The notes: generated by a model from the letters alone, not told the origin. Positions 1 through 8,554 are shown, counted from the stretch's first letter. The stretch: 64,000 nucleotides of DNA from JAWKWH01 sp040830725 (GCA_040830725.1 JBFOMG010000009.1:1-64000); one strand, 5' to 3'. Program-made: numbers and translations.

Positions 1-710
1 CCGCAATGATCGTCGAACAATTCCCTGCCAATGGCGGCATCTGCAGCGGCCACCATTTCCTCCGTAATTGACGTATCAAGAACCGGATTGGTCAGGTTTT
101 CCAACAACGCCGCAGTTTCTGCTTTCTCCAGTTGAAGCGCCATATGAAATGCGGTTTCCCTGCGTGTGGTAAATTCATTGGGATCTGCGCCTGCTTCAAG
201 CAACGCCTTGACGAGCGTTGTGTCGCCCCGCCGTGCTGCCTCATGCAAGGCCAGAACCCGATCGCTGTCGGGTGGGGCATTGGGATCAGCGCCGGCTTTG
301 AGAAGCAACAACACGATCTCCAAATTGCCGCGTTTGACAGCATCAACAATCGGAATTGACCGCTTTCCCGCGTTCGGATCTGCGCCTGCGGCCAGTAGCA
401 TGCCGACTATCTCGATTTCGTCTTTGCGCACCGCAGACAGAAGCGGTGGGCCCAATACCGAAGTGACGTTTGGATCAGCGCCGACCTCGACCAAGAAAGC
501 CACCGCATCGGCATGGCCGGCGCGTGCGGCGACAGCCAGCGGGGTGCCAAGCGGGCTTTCGCTTTCCACCGAAACGCCGCTTTCGATGAGCGATCGAAGC
601 GCCTCAATGTCACCGGCCTTGGCCGCATCGTGGATCGGGTCGGCCGAAGCGACAGAGACCCAAAGTAGGCAGGCTGTCAAACCCGGCATGAAGCTGAAGA
701 CGGTCTTCAC
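1..710 (-). CDS. Exported ankyrin-repeat protein, partial (possible C-terminal c-type cytochrome)
   Basis: Partial gene; its 3' part runs off the left edge. The start is a GTG at 710 with a GGGAGGG Shine-Dalgarno about 8 nt upstream. The first 24 or so residues look like a signal peptide (hydrophobic stretch, then VASADP), so the protein is probably exported. Residues 25-190 hold four to five ankyrin repeats, recognisable by recurring (E/K)AGADPN ends and HEAARRGD-type helices. The last visible residues read GRELFDDHCG. That resembles the run-in to a CxxCH haem motif of small c-type cytochromes, but the motif itself is not inside the window. Repeats and export are seen directly; the cytochrome reading is inference. 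The substrate or partner is unknown. Confidence 0.8.
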   Translation of the reverse strand, partial: MKTVFSFMPGLTACLLWVSVASADPIHDAAKAGDIEALRSLIESGVSVESESPLGTPLAVAARAGHADAVAFLVEVGADPNVTSVLGPPLLSAVRKDEIEIVGMLLAAGADPNAGKRSIPIVDAVKRGNLEIVLLLLKAGADPNAPPDSDRVLALHEAARRGDTTLVKALLEAGADPNEFTTRRETAFHMALQLEKAETAALLENLTNPVLDTSITEEMVAAADAAIGRELFDDHC

Positions 711-948
711 TGGCTGTCCCTCCCGCAGATTGGGCACTTTACAATGCCGGAGAGACTTTCATCAAATTACGCCAGAGTTTCATCAAGACGGAGACCATGA
801 CAGGCGCAGTTGGTCCAAGATGCCGCATCACCGCTTCAAGTCCCGCGTCAGTCTTGTTTCGATCCGTCTTTTTCATCCTTAAGGTAATATTCAACAGAAT
901 ATGCAATTGAGGATTGCAGATTTTCCAGAGCTCGGAGGTAGTCCCGAA

Positions 949-1560
949 ATGTGGATCAACAAGCTTTTCGGCAAGAAACCGTCTGAAGATGCCCAACCGG
1001 GCGATGAAACGATGCTCGTCGCCCAGCTCAACGCCCGGGTTCAACCCATCGACCGCGGAGAGTATTTTGAAGATCCACTTGACGAGAAACTGAGATCGCT
1101 GGGGCTCGGCGAGGTAACCGGAGGGGGGACGCAATTGGCGGACGAGCCTGACGGTATCGAATTTTGTGACATTGAAATCGCCGTCAAAGAGGCCGAACAG
1201 CCGACAATTGAGATGATCGTCGAGACTTTGGAGGAACTTGGCGCTCCGAAGGGGTCGTTGCTGAAGTTCACCTCGGATGCCGATGACATCCCTTTCGGCA
1301 AACTCGAGGGCTTGGCGCTGTTTCTGAACGGGACGGACCTGCCCGACGAGGTGTATGCCAATTCAGATGTAAACGAGATCATTTCCACCTGCGACAAGCG
1401 TATGGAAGGCATCGGCAAGTTTCGCGGATACTGGGAGGGCAACCAGGAGACAGCGCTATATTTTTACGGAACCAGCTTTGATGGCATGAAATCGGCAATC
1501 GCCGATTTCGTTGACGATGATCCGCTGTGCAAACTGTCGCGCATTGTTCAGATAGCGTAG
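949..1560 (+). CDS. Conserved hypothetical protein (acidic, about 203 aa)
   Basis: I do not recognise this protein. The ATG at 949 (MWINKLFGKK) is preferred over the in-frame ATG at 901 because GGAGG lies at 934-938, about 10 nt upstream; the upstream choice has no comparable site. The product is acidic and shows no signal peptide, membrane segment or repeat. Its middle (ETLEELGAPKGS) and its C-terminal half read like a compact alpha/beta fold, but I cannot name a family. It converges with the ABC permease gene, with 12 bp between the stops, so it is probably a single-gene unit. Coding character is supported by an uninterrupted frame with normal codon use. Confidence 0.7.
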   Translation: MWINKLFGKKPSEDAQPGDETMLVAQLNARVQPIDRGEYFEDPLDEKLRSLGLGEVTGGGTQLADEPDGIEFCDIEIAVKEAEQPTIEMIVETLEELGAPKGSLLKFTSDADDIPFGKLEGLALFLNGTDLPDEVYANSDVNEIISTCDKRMEGIGKFRGYWEGNQETALYFYGTSFDGMKSAIADFVDDDPLCKLSRIVQIA

Positions 1561-1572
1561 TCGTCGGCTAGC

Positions 1573-2400
1573 CTACCGTTTCAAATGCCTCGTCAATCTT
1601 GCTTCGATCCAGTTCCAGATGTTGCGCAGGATCTCTACGATGATGAGATAGAGGATCGCGGCCCAGATATAGATCTGGAAATCGTAGGTGCGGGAGTAGG
1701 CCCGGCGGGTTTCTCCCATCAGGTCGTAGACCGTGACGAGTGCTACGATGGCCGAACCCTTGATCATCAGGATGATTTCGTTGCCGTAGGGCCGCAGCGC
1801 AACAACGGCGGCTTGCGGCAGGATGACCTTGTAGAAGGTCTGCAGGCGGTTCAGGCCGAGCGCTGCCGCACCCTCCCATTGGCCCTTTGGCACGCTCTCA
1901 ATGGCGCCGCGCAGGATCTCCGCCTGGTAGGCTGCCGTGTTGAGCGAGAAGGCGAAGATCGCGCAATTCCAGGCATCGCGGAAAAAGCCCCACAGGCCGA
2001 CCATTTCCAGCTGCTCGCGGAACGAACCGAGGCCGTAATAGATCAGGAACAACTGCGCCAGCAGCGGTGTGCCGCGGAAGAAATAGACATAGGCAAACGC
2101 AATCTTGGCGATCACCGGGTTTTTTGACATGCGGCCGAGCGCGACAGGCAGTGACAGGATTGCGCCGATGACGATTGAGACGCCGACCAGCAGCAGCGTG
2201 ACGCCCAGACCTTCGATCAGCTTGACGCCATAGCGTTCCAGCTTGTCCGGCGCATATTCGGCCCACAGATACCAGACCAGCATGACGGCGGCGACGATCC
2301 AGAAGGTCAGCAGGATGTTGCCGGTGATGCGGTCGCCGGTCCATTGTTTCGGCGGATCGGGCGGGCGTACGACGCTTTGCGGGGCGGCTTCAACGGCCAT
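1573..2400 (-). CDS. Polar amino-acid ABC transporter permease (HisM/ArtM/OccM type)
   Basis: Inner-membrane subunit of a polar amino-acid uptake system (His/Gln/Arg/octopine class). From the ATG at 2400 it is 275 aa. A cytoplasmic N-terminal tail precedes several membrane segments: one at about residues 32-52, then a core typical of the HAAT permease family. The EAA loop that docks on the ATPase is visible as GAAALGLNRLQTFYKVILPQA. The start overlaps the stop of the upstream permease gene (ATGA), which argues for translational coupling. Extending the frame further upstream would only run into the other permease in a wrong frame. The operon is binding protein, permease, permease; no ATP-binding subunit follows. 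Confidence 0.9.
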   Translation of the reverse strand: MAVEAAPQSVVRPPDPPKQWTGDRITGNILLTFWIVAAVMLVWYLWAEYAPDKLERYGVKLIEGLGVTLLLVGVSIVIGAILSLPVALGRMSKNPVIAKIAFAYVYFFRGTPLLAQLFLIYYGLGSFREQLEMVGLWGFFRDAWNCAIFAFSLNTAAYQAEILRGAIESVPKGQWEGAAALGLNRLQTFYKVILPQAAVVALRPYGNEIILMIKGSAIVALVTVYDLMGETRRAYSRTYDFQIYIWAAILYLIIVEILRNIWNWIEARLTRHLKR

Positions 2401-3110
2401 CAGCGCACCTCCGACCGCTTCGCGGCTTTTTCGATCCGGCCGAAAACCACGGATGACAGGAGCGCGAGAACGAGGAACAGCACGCAGGCCAGCGAGAAGA
2501 ACATGAAGGCTTCCTTGGTGACGCGTGCGGCGACGCCAGTCTGGCGCAGAATGTCGGACAGGCCGATTGCCGAAACCAGTGCGGTGTCCTTCAACAGGAT
2601 CATCCACAGATTGCCGAGACCCGGCAGGGCAATGCGGATCAGTTGCGGCAGAATGATCAGGCGCATGACGCGCCCACGGCGCATGCCGAGCGCATAGCCG
2701 CCCTCATACTGGCCCTTGGGGATGGCGCGGAATGCCGACAGGAAGACCTCCGACGCATAGGCGGAAAACACGAAGGCGAGCGCGATGACGCCGGCGACAA
2801 ACGCATTGATCTCGATGCCGGTTTCGAAACCCATGGCGAGTGCGACCTGGCGGATTCCGATCTGCATGCCGAAATAGACGATGAACAGCGTCAGCAGTTC
2901 GGGCAATCCGCGAAAAATGGTGGTGTAGATGTCGGCGGAAACCCGCAGCGTCCATTCTTCCGATTGTTTGGCAATAGCCACGATCAAGCCGATGAACAGG
3001 CCGACGGGAAGCGTGCAAAGCGCCAATGCGACGGTGATAAACACGCCGGATGCGATCTCGTCGCCCCAGCCGGTATCACCAAACGACAGCAATGTCAGCG
3101 TTTCACCCAA
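2400..3110 (-). CDS. Polar amino-acid ABC transporter permease (HisQ/ArtQ/OccQ type)
   Basis: First permease of the heterodimeric pair, 236 aa. The start is TTG at 3110 with a G-rich ribosome-binding stretch just upstream; no ATG near the 5' end fits as well. Hydrophobic segments begin at about residue 20. The EAA-type loop reads EGGYALGMRRGRVMRLIILPQ, in the expected place about two-thirds along. Family knowledge: HisQ/HisM-type partners form the channel for a periplasmic binding protein and need a separate ATPase. It is cotranscribed with the binding protein (103-bp gap holding a hairpin) and overlaps the next permease by 4 nt. Confidence 0.9.
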   Translation of the reverse strand: MGETLTLLSFGDTGWGDEIASGVFITVALALCTLPVGLFIGLIVAIAKQSEEWTLRVSADIYTTIFRGLPELLTLFIVYFGMQIGIRQVALAMGFETGIEINAFVAGVIALAFVFSAYASEVFLSAFRAIPKGQYEGGYALGMRRGRVMRLIILPQLIRIALPGLGNLWMILLKDTALVSAIGLSDILRQTGVAARVTKEAFMFFSLACVLFLVLALLSSVVFGRIEKAAKRSEVR

Positions 3111-3152
3111 TCCGGTCCCCCCGGTTCGAGGCCTCCCCAGAGGCGAATGAAA

Positions 3153-3175
3153 AAGGCGGGGTCATCCCCCGCCTT
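3153..3175 (-). terminator. Intercistronic hairpin with T-tract between binding protein and permease genes
   Basis: Perfect 9-bp stem (AAGGCGGGG / CCCCGCCTT) with a 5-nt loop. On the minus strand it is followed directly by a run of five T. It lies inside the operon, 39 nt after the binding-protein stop, so it probably works as a partial terminator or 3'-end protector that gives more binding protein than permease. Confidence 0.7.
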
Positions 3176-3213
3176 CATTAGTGCCGAAATTACTGCTGAA
3201 AATCAACGCAAGA

Positions 3214-4002
3214 TCAACCGCCGTAAACGTCGACGTCGAAATATTTGTCGTTGATTTCCTTGTATTTGCCGTTTTCGCGCAGTGCCTTGATGGCCGCGGA
3301 GAATTTGTCGGCCAGTTCGGTTTCGCCCTTGCGCACCGCGATACCAGCGCCTTCACCGTTGATGACCGGATCAGGTGTCAGGGTGCCGAGGATCTTGCAG
3401 CAGGCGCCATCTTCGGTCTTCAGCCACTCGCCAAGGACGATCACATCGTCGATAACCGCATCGATGCGGCCATTGGCGATGTCGAGTTTGTACTCATCGG
3501 GTGTCGGATAAAGCTTCAGATCTGCTGATCCCAGCTTTTCCTCGGCGTAGTTGGAGTGGGTGGTCGACGACTGTGCACCAAGCACCTTGCCGTCAAGTGC
3601 GGCGTCGGTTGCTTCGGTGATGTCGCTGTCCTTTGGCACGGCGATGGCCGGCGGCGTGTTGTAGTACTTCGCCGAGAAATCGACCTTCTCCTTGCGCTCG
3701 TCGGTGATCGACATGGACGCGATGATGGCGTCGAACTTGCCAGCTTGCAGCGCCGGAATGATGCCGTCCCAATCCTGGGTCACGAACTCGCATTTGGCGC
3801 CCATTTCTTCGCAAAGCGCATTGGCGATATCGATGTCGAAACCGACCAGCGAGCCGTCCGCTTCAAGATTGTTGAAGGGTGGGTACGCGCCTTCGGTGCC
3901 GATCTTGATCGACATGGCATGGCTGTCTGCCAACGCAGTGCCGGCTGAAAACGCAATGGCCGCTGCCGACAGCGCAGCGACGAAACTCTTTTTCAAACGC
4001 AT
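3214..4002 (-). CDS. Polar amino-acid ABC transporter periplasmic substrate-binding protein
   Basis: Periplasmic receptor of the uptake system, 262 aa. Residues 1-25 are a classic Sec signal peptide (MRLKKSF, hydrophobic core, cleavage near ALA-DS). The mature part is SBP_bac_3 family: IGTEGAYPPFN near the N terminus, GFDIDIANALCEE, and FDAIIASMSITDERKEKVDFS, the family's most recognisable stretch. Two adjacent cysteines (GACCKIL) sit in the C-terminal lobe. First gene of the operon; the following hairpin should raise its expression relative to the permeases. Likely ligands are basic or polar amino acids or opines; the exact one cannot be read from the sequence. Confidence 0.92.
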   Translation of the reverse strand: MRLKKSFVAALSAAAIAFSAGTALADSHAMSIKIGTEGAYPPFNNLEADGSLVGFDIDIANALCEEMGAKCEFVTQDWDGIIPALQAGKFDAIIASMSITDERKEKVDFSAKYYNTPPAIAVPKDSDITEATDAALDGKVLGAQSSTTHSNYAEEKLGSADLKLYPTPDEYKLDIANGRIDAVIDDVIVLGEWLKTEDGACCKILGTLTPDPVINGEGAGIAVRKGETELADKFSAAIKALRENGKYKEINDKYFDVDVYGG

Positions 4003-4126
4003 TTTGATTTTCTCTCCCGTGTTACTGCCGGCCGGCGACGGGTGTCACAAAGTACCCGGTCCCCCGGCCGCTGGCGCGATATTCCCATTATTTTGGCAAT
4101 GAATGCAATGACTAATTGACCGGCCG

Positions 4127-4648
4127 TTACCTGCCGTCAGCTACCGGTTTGACCATTCTGGTCACAATGCCGTCGCGGTCGATGACGGCGTGTTTGAGCG
4201 CTCCAACAACGTGCAGGATCACCAGCGGCACGAAAAGCTGCCCCGAAACTTCATGCACTTCTTCCATCAATCCGTGAAACGGGCGCGAAGCCGAAAACGG
4301 GGAGGGGATGGAGAACAGGTCGAAAATCCCGATCGGCTGCCCGAGCGACCAGATGACCAGAACACCGGTCACGGTGACAACAACCATGTTGACCAGAAAT
4401 CCCCAGATCACGATCTGCGAGGCGAGATTGAGAATGGCAGGCTGGGCCGGCTTGTCGGTCATGCCGCGCTTCAGCCTGCGGACAACCCGCCAGATCAGAA
4501 AAATACCGCCGATGAAACCGACTGCGACATGAAACGCGTAGGCGAAACTGCCGCGCTCTCCCTCATGGGTGAGGAACAGCGAGATCACCAGGGCGGCCGC
4601 GATCCAGTGAAAAATGATCGAGGTTCTGTCGTAACCGCTGGTGGACAT
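4127..4648 (-). CDS. Cytochrome b561 family protein
   Basis: Membrane b-type cytochrome, 173 aa, about four membrane segments. The ATG at 4648 (MSTSGYDRTS) is chosen because GGGAG lies 7 nt upstream; an upstream in-frame ATG at 4705 would add 19 residues with no ribosome-binding site. Haem-ligand histidines are plausible in IIFHWIAAAL (first helix), YAFHVAVGFIGG (second), EEVHEVSGQL (third) and ILHVVGALKH (fourth), the usual pattern of the bacterial CybB/YodB family. Such proteins pass electrons from quinol to a membrane or periplasmic acceptor, such as superoxide in CybB. It stands alone between the ABC operon and a methyltransferase; the partner is unknown. Confidence 0.88.
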   Translation of the reverse strand: MSTSGYDRTSIIFHWIAAALVISLFLTHEGERGSFAYAFHVAVGFIGGIFLIWRVVRRLKRGMTDKPAQPAILNLASQIVIWGFLVNMVVVTVTGVLVIWSLGQPIGIFDLFSIPSPFSASRPFHGLMEEVHEVSGQLFVPLVILHVVGALKHAVIDRDGIVTRMVKPVADGR

Positions 4649-4792
4649 GTTGCGCTCCCGAATCTTGCAGGTTTGGCGAAACTGCAACTGGTCAGGCGGC
4701 AACACAACTTAAGGATTGGTAATCTGCCGGTAATCCCGGAGACGGCTGCTGTCAGGTGACGACGCCACTGGCGGCCAATCATAACTTGCCGC

Positions 4793-5569
4793 CTAAAACT
4801 TTATTGCGCTCATCCTGTAGTAGGTTAGCGAGAAGAAGAAACGGCCTTCCTGAGAAAGTTGCAGTTGCTCATCAAACCACGAGGTGGCTTCAGATTCCGT
4901 GACGTGACCATTCTCGAAAGCATAACGCGACATCAAATGCATCAGCATGAAGGCAATACCATCCGGGCGCAGGGTGACGTCGCAGTAGGAAAACGGTTCG
5001 ACTTCGATTGATCGAAAACCTGCTTGCCGGGTCAGCGTGGGCCAAAGTGCTGCAACACGCGCTTCGGTGTAGTGATGGTCCCAGGCTGCCTGAATGCGCC
5101 GCATCCGCTCTTCGTCTTCGGAAAACCAGTCCAGCGTGTGGCAGCCGGTATCGGTTGCAACGAAACGCCCGCCTACCCTCAACACCCGGTGCGCTTCCCT
5201 GATCGCCGCAGGGATATCGGGCAGATATTCCAGAACTTGAACCGCAACGGCCTTGTCCATGGAATTGGCCTGCATCGGAAGTGCGTCCGCTAGGCCATCC
5301 ATGATTTGAACCGTTGAATTGTCCTTGCAACGTTTTTGTGCCAGTTCGCGCATGTCCCGGCTTGGATCGATGCCGGAAACCCGACCACTCGGGCCGATCG
5401 CGCGTGCGATTTCTTCGGTCAACAGTCCGTTGCCGCAGCCTATATCGACGACCATGTCTCCGGCGGAAAGGCCAAGCGCGTCGAAAGCCATTCGCCTTCT
5501 GCGACTGACATCACCTCCCTGATAGGCGATTTCCAGCAGTTTTGTGGTCTTTTCATCGAATTTCAGCAT
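4793..5569 (-). CDS. Class I SAM-dependent methyltransferase
   Basis: Soluble methyltransferase of about 258 aa. SAM-binding motif I is VVDIGCGNGLL (about residues 42-52), followed by an acidic GIDPS at the end of strand beta2, ADALPMQANSMDKAVAVQVLEYLPD (motifs II-III) and REAHRVLRVGGRFVATD, all as in UbiE/Methyltransf_11 proteins. The ATG at 5569 (MLKFDEKTTK) is used; extending further 5' gives about 119 low-quality residues and overlaps the transporter upstream. The C-terminal third is less conserved and should hold the substrate pocket. The substrate is unknown. The 5' flank (about 5575-5625) is AT-rich and may carry the promoter. Confidence 0.85.
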   Translation of the reverse strand: MLKFDEKTTKLLEIAYQGGDVSRRRRMAFDALGLSAGDMVVDIGCGNGLLTEEIARAIGPSGRVSGIDPSRDMRELAQKRCKDNSTVQIMDGLADALPMQANSMDKAVAVQVLEYLPDIPAAIREAHRVLRVGGRFVATDTGCHTLDWFSEDEERMRRIQAAWDHHYTEARVAALWPTLTRQAGFRSIEVEPFSYCDVTLRPDGIAFMLMHLMSRYAFENGHVTESEATSWFDEQLQLSQEGRFFFSLTYYRMSAIKF

Positions 5570-5706
5570 CGCCAACGCGTATCGGATTAATTTATATTTA
5601 TCAATGCTATAACTATAAGCGGGTAACGCCAGCTGACAGGCACCTTGGCGGCGTGTCGCGTGCTCAAACGGTCCGCAGTCGAACGGATGGACAGGTTGGT
5701 CGGCTC

Positions 5707-6426
5707 TCAGGCAAATCCCCGCAGCAGATAACCGACGCCATAGGCCATGGCGGCAGCGGTACCGCCGATCAGCAGCGTCTCCGCCCCCGAGCGCCACCAG
5801 GGTGCAAGAGACCAAAGGCTCTTTGATGCACCGATCGAAAAGAAGACAAGACCGGTCATGACCACCGACACGGTGAATGATGCCTCGAGACCCAGGGTAA
5901 AGGGCAGGAGCGGGACGGCGCCGCAAACGATAAACGCAGCAAAGGTCGCTGCCCCGGCCTTGAAAGGCGACGGCCGGGAGAGTGAGAACCCATATTCTTC
6001 CTGAAGCATGAACTGGATCCAGCGGTTCTTGTCGGCGGTGATCGCGGAAACGGCTTCCTCGAGCGCAGTGCCTTGCAGTCCCTTTTGTTCCAGGATTTGC
6101 CTGACCTCTTCGCGTTCGCCCTCGGGGGCGAGCGAGACATGCTTGGTCTCAATCTCGCGCGCCTTGTCGAATTCATCGGTAACGGTTTTGGTGCCGCTAT
6201 AGTTTGCGGCGGCCATCGAAAAGCCGTCGGCAAGCAGATTTGCCAGGCCGAGGATGAGAATGACATTGGCCGACAGCGCAGCTCCGACAACGCCGGCGAC
6301 GATCGCAAAGGTGGTGATCGCACCGTCAATGCCGCCGTAGACAAAATCGCGCAGGTAGTTTGGCCTTGTTCCGTCGGCCAGTCTTTTGGCGATTGCCGCG
6401 CGGGCGTGGCTGTGTTCAAGCTGCAT
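5707..6426 (-). CDS. VIT1/CCC1 family iron/manganese transporter
   Basis: Integral membrane protein, 239 aa, of the VIT1/CCC1/Nodulin-21 family, which moves Fe2+ or Mn2+ out of the cytoplasm. The signature in the first helix, YGGIDGAITTFAIVAGVVGA, is clear. A second helix (GLANLLADGFSMAAANYSGTK) carries the conserved metal-path residues. A charged cytoplasmic loop (residues 85-150) holds several Glu residues, as in the metal-binding domain of plant VIT1. Three more helices follow. The ATG at 6426 is preferred because GGGAG sits 6 nt upstream; a GTG 18 nt earlier is possible. It stands alone, with no visible iron-box type operator. Confidence 0.88.
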   Translation of the reverse strand: MQLEHSHARAAIAKRLADGTRPNYLRDFVYGGIDGAITTFAIVAGVVGAALSANVILILGLANLLADGFSMAAANYSGTKTVTDEFDKAREIETKHVSLAPEGEREEVRQILEQKGLQGTALEEAVSAITADKNRWIQFMLQEEYGFSLSRPSPFKAGAATFAAFIVCGAVPLLPFTLGLEASFTVSVVMTGLVFFSIGASKSLWSLAPWWRSGAETLLIGGTAAAMAYGVGYLLRGFA

Positions 6427-6514
6427 GGCGGTCTCCCGAGGCACTTGCGAAAGTGATCCAAGGGATAACGGTCAAGCCCAAGAGCCGCCTTGATCTATGT
6501 CGTGTGCGGGAATT

Positions 6515-7351
6515 CTATTCCGGCTCCGACCAGCGAATGTGGCTGGCGACCTCATGCGCATTAACCGTGGCACAACGGATCAGGCTGTCGAAATGCCGGG
6601 TCATGGTCTTTACGGTCTCGTCGGCATTCAGCACCAGATACATGCCGCCGACATAGATGCAGACGCGTTTTTGTCCGAAGATCGTGTAGGGCACGGAAAA
6701 TTGCTGCCGTCCGTCGAAAAGGTAAAGGCGAAACGTTGGATAGAGTTCGTCGATCAAATTTGCCATGTGCTGAAGCTGGGTCTGGCGCAGTGATGCCTCC
6801 AATTCAGACCAGATGCCCTGGCCGTGTGACAGTGCCTCCAATGCCTGGACTGGCATGCAAACTTCCATGTCGGTTTCCGGGCGGCGGTTGTAGTCGATCC
6901 GGAACTGGGCTTCGCCTATCTTCACAGCACGGTTTTGCTGCAAAGCGCTGGTCTCGTACTCGATCACCGCCTCGGTCCTCAGAAGATCCGGTATGCCGGA
7001 AGGCACATAGCGGATTTTCGTGCCTGCCGCCTCGCTGTGCCATTTGGCCAGCAGACTGTGGTCGAAATCACCAGGTCCTTCCTCGATTTCCAGGCTCGGG
7101 CGGAGCTCGCCGCGCAAGCCTTCGTCCTGACTGATGCCCAGCAACCAATCCAGCGATACATTGTGGACAGTGGCCATGTTGATCAGGGTTTCTGCGCGCG
7201 GTAGCCGGACGGAGTCACCGCCAAGTAGTTGTGACAGCGCCGAGCGGTCGATGCCGATTTGCGCTGCGAATGACGCACGGCTCTGCCCGGAACGGTGAAT
7301 CAAGGTTTGCAGCCGTTCGCGGAAATCCTCCGATATGTCGCGCTTGTCCAT
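6515..7351 (-). CDS. XRE-family transcriptional regulator with C-terminal sensor-like domain
   Basis: DNA-binding regulator, 278 aa. An HTH_XRE domain occupies residues 10-75: RSGQSRASFAAQIGIDRSALSQLL is a good helix-turn-helix, followed by ETLINMATVHNVSLDWLLG, the usual C-terminal part of the domain. The remaining 200 residues are a conserved alphaproteobacterial extension of unknown ligand, with no recognised cupin or peptidase motif. It is divergent from a membrane desaturase gene. A perfect 14-bp palindrome (7393-7406) lies 42 bp upstream of its start, a plausible operator for self-regulation and for control of the desaturase. Confidence 0.88.
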   Translation of the reverse strand: MDKRDISEDFRERLQTLIHRSGQSRASFAAQIGIDRSALSQLLGGDSVRLPRAETLINMATVHNVSLDWLLGISQDEGLRGELRPSLEIEEGPGDFDHSLLAKWHSEAAGTKIRYVPSGIPDLLRTEAVIEYETSALQQNRAVKIGEAQFRIDYNRRPETDMEVCMPVQALEALSHGQGIWSELEASLRQTQLQHMANLIDELYPTFRLYLFDGRQQFSVPYTIFGQKRVCIYVGGMYLVLNADETVKTMTRHFDSLIRCATVNAHEVASHIRWSEPE

Positions 7352-7392
7352 TTCAGGTTCGCCCGTTGCTTGTTTATTAAATACGACAATTG

Positions 7393-7406
7393 GTGATAAT
7401 TATCAC
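7393..7406. promoter_or_regulatory. Perfect palindrome, candidate operator of the XRE regulator
   Basis: GTGATAATTATCAC is a perfect 14-bp dyad in an AT-rich 160-bp divergent intergenic region. It is centred about 48 bp before the XRE start and 112 bp before the desaturase start. XRE proteins commonly bind short palindromes in their own promoters. The link to this regulator is inference from position. Confidence 0.5.
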
Positions 7407-7511
7407 GATATGAATATTTTGAGAAGCACAATCAACATTCTGTGCGCATAACCGCATTGAACAATCCCGCATTTGCCGCGATCCTCCAAAATGAGACTTG
7501 GGGCGTTGTAA

Positions 7512-8522
7512 ATGTTGAGAAATACTGGGCGCGGGGGCGCCTTTACCCGTATCGAGTGGCCGACTGTCGGCCTGATTGCCTTATGTTATGGCGTGTGGTT
7601 TGCGGCTGGATTTTGGATCTGGCCGGTATCACCGGTATCAGCGCTGGCAATAATGAGCATTACCGTGGCGCTGCAATCCTCCCTCATGCATGAGGTGTTG
7701 CATGGCCACCCGACCCGCAACGCGGTGATTAACGAAGCGCTCATTTCCCTGCCAATTGGTCTGGTCTGGCCTTACCGGCGGTTCAAGTCGCTTCACCTGC
7801 GGCACCATCATGACGAACGCCTGACCGATCCGTTTGACGATCCGGAGAGCTTCTATCAGGCACTTTGGCAATACAGGCGGTTGCCGAAAATTCTGCGGTT
7901 GATCCTGCGGGTGAACAATGTGCTTCTGGCGCGGGTCGTTTTGGGACCAATACTGGGTGTGGCGGGATTGGTCTGGACCGACCTTCGTTCAATCTTTGCG
8001 GGAAATTCCAAAGTCGGCTTTGCCTGGGTGCTGCATGGCGTACTCATCATTCCGGTGATCGGAATTGTAGTCATGTTATTCGAAATCCCGCTTTGGCTCT
8101 ATTTGCTCGTACCGGTGTGGGTGGGGCACGGAATAATCTCGATCAGAACGTACGCGGAGCATCAGTGGAGCGAAACACCGGACGGGCGAACGATTATTGT
8201 CGAACGCTCAATTCTCGGCTTCCTGTTTTTAAACAACAACTTGCACTTTGTTCATCACGATTTGCCGGGTGTTCCGTGGTATCAATTGCCGTCGGTTTAC
8301 TGGAACAAACGGGAAGAATGGCAACGCCGGAACGGTGGATATGTGTATCCAAACTACCTTGCGCTACTGGCCAAATTTGGCTTGCGCGCCAAGGAGCCAG
8401 TCGTCCATCCGCAATGGCGCAGGGTTATTGAACAGCGGTTCATTTTTTTACCGGAGGGTCATGGACAAGACGGTATGGAAGGCGCTAATATGCGACCGGT
8501 AGCTGAATCTCAAAGAGATTGA
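7512..8522 (+). CDS. Membrane fatty-acid desaturase-family protein
   Basis: Di-iron membrane oxygenase, 336 aa. The three histidine boxes are present: HEVLHGH (about residues 60-66), HLRHHHD (about 95-101) and HFVHHDLP (about 246-253). Hydrophobic pairs of segments lie between the first two boxes and the third. The family covers fatty-acid desaturases and carotenoid or alkane hydroxylases; which it is cannot be told from sequence alone. Start at the ATG at 7512. It is divergent from the XRE regulator and probably under its control. A strong terminator hairpin follows 32 nt after the stop. The C-terminal tail (residues 300-336) is polar and not part of the core. Confidence 0.85.
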   Translation: MLRNTGRGGAFTRIEWPTVGLIALCYGVWFAAGFWIWPVSPVSALAIMSITVALQSSLMHEVLHGHPTRNAVINEALISLPIGLVWPYRRFKSLHLRHHHDERLTDPFDDPESFYQALWQYRRLPKILRLILRVNNVLLARVVLGPILGVAGLVWTDLRSIFAGNSKVGFAWVLHGVLIIPVIGIVVMLFEIPLWLYLLVPVWVGHGIISIRTYAEHQWSETPDGRTIIVERSILGFLFLNNNLHFVHHDLPGVPWYQLPSVYWNKREEWQRRNGGYVYPNYLALLAKFGLRAKEPVVHPQWRRVIEQRFIFLPEGHGQDGMEGANMRPVAESQRD

Positions 8523-8554
8523 TGGCGCCTTCGTGCAAAATAAGTGCCATCAAA

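Noticed and set aside
166..882. Open frame of 238 codons on the plus strand over the ankyrin gene
   Set aside because: It is the antisense shadow of the ankyrin repeats (recurring FGSAP/GSAPA mirrors GADPN) and ends in low-complexity text with no family match.
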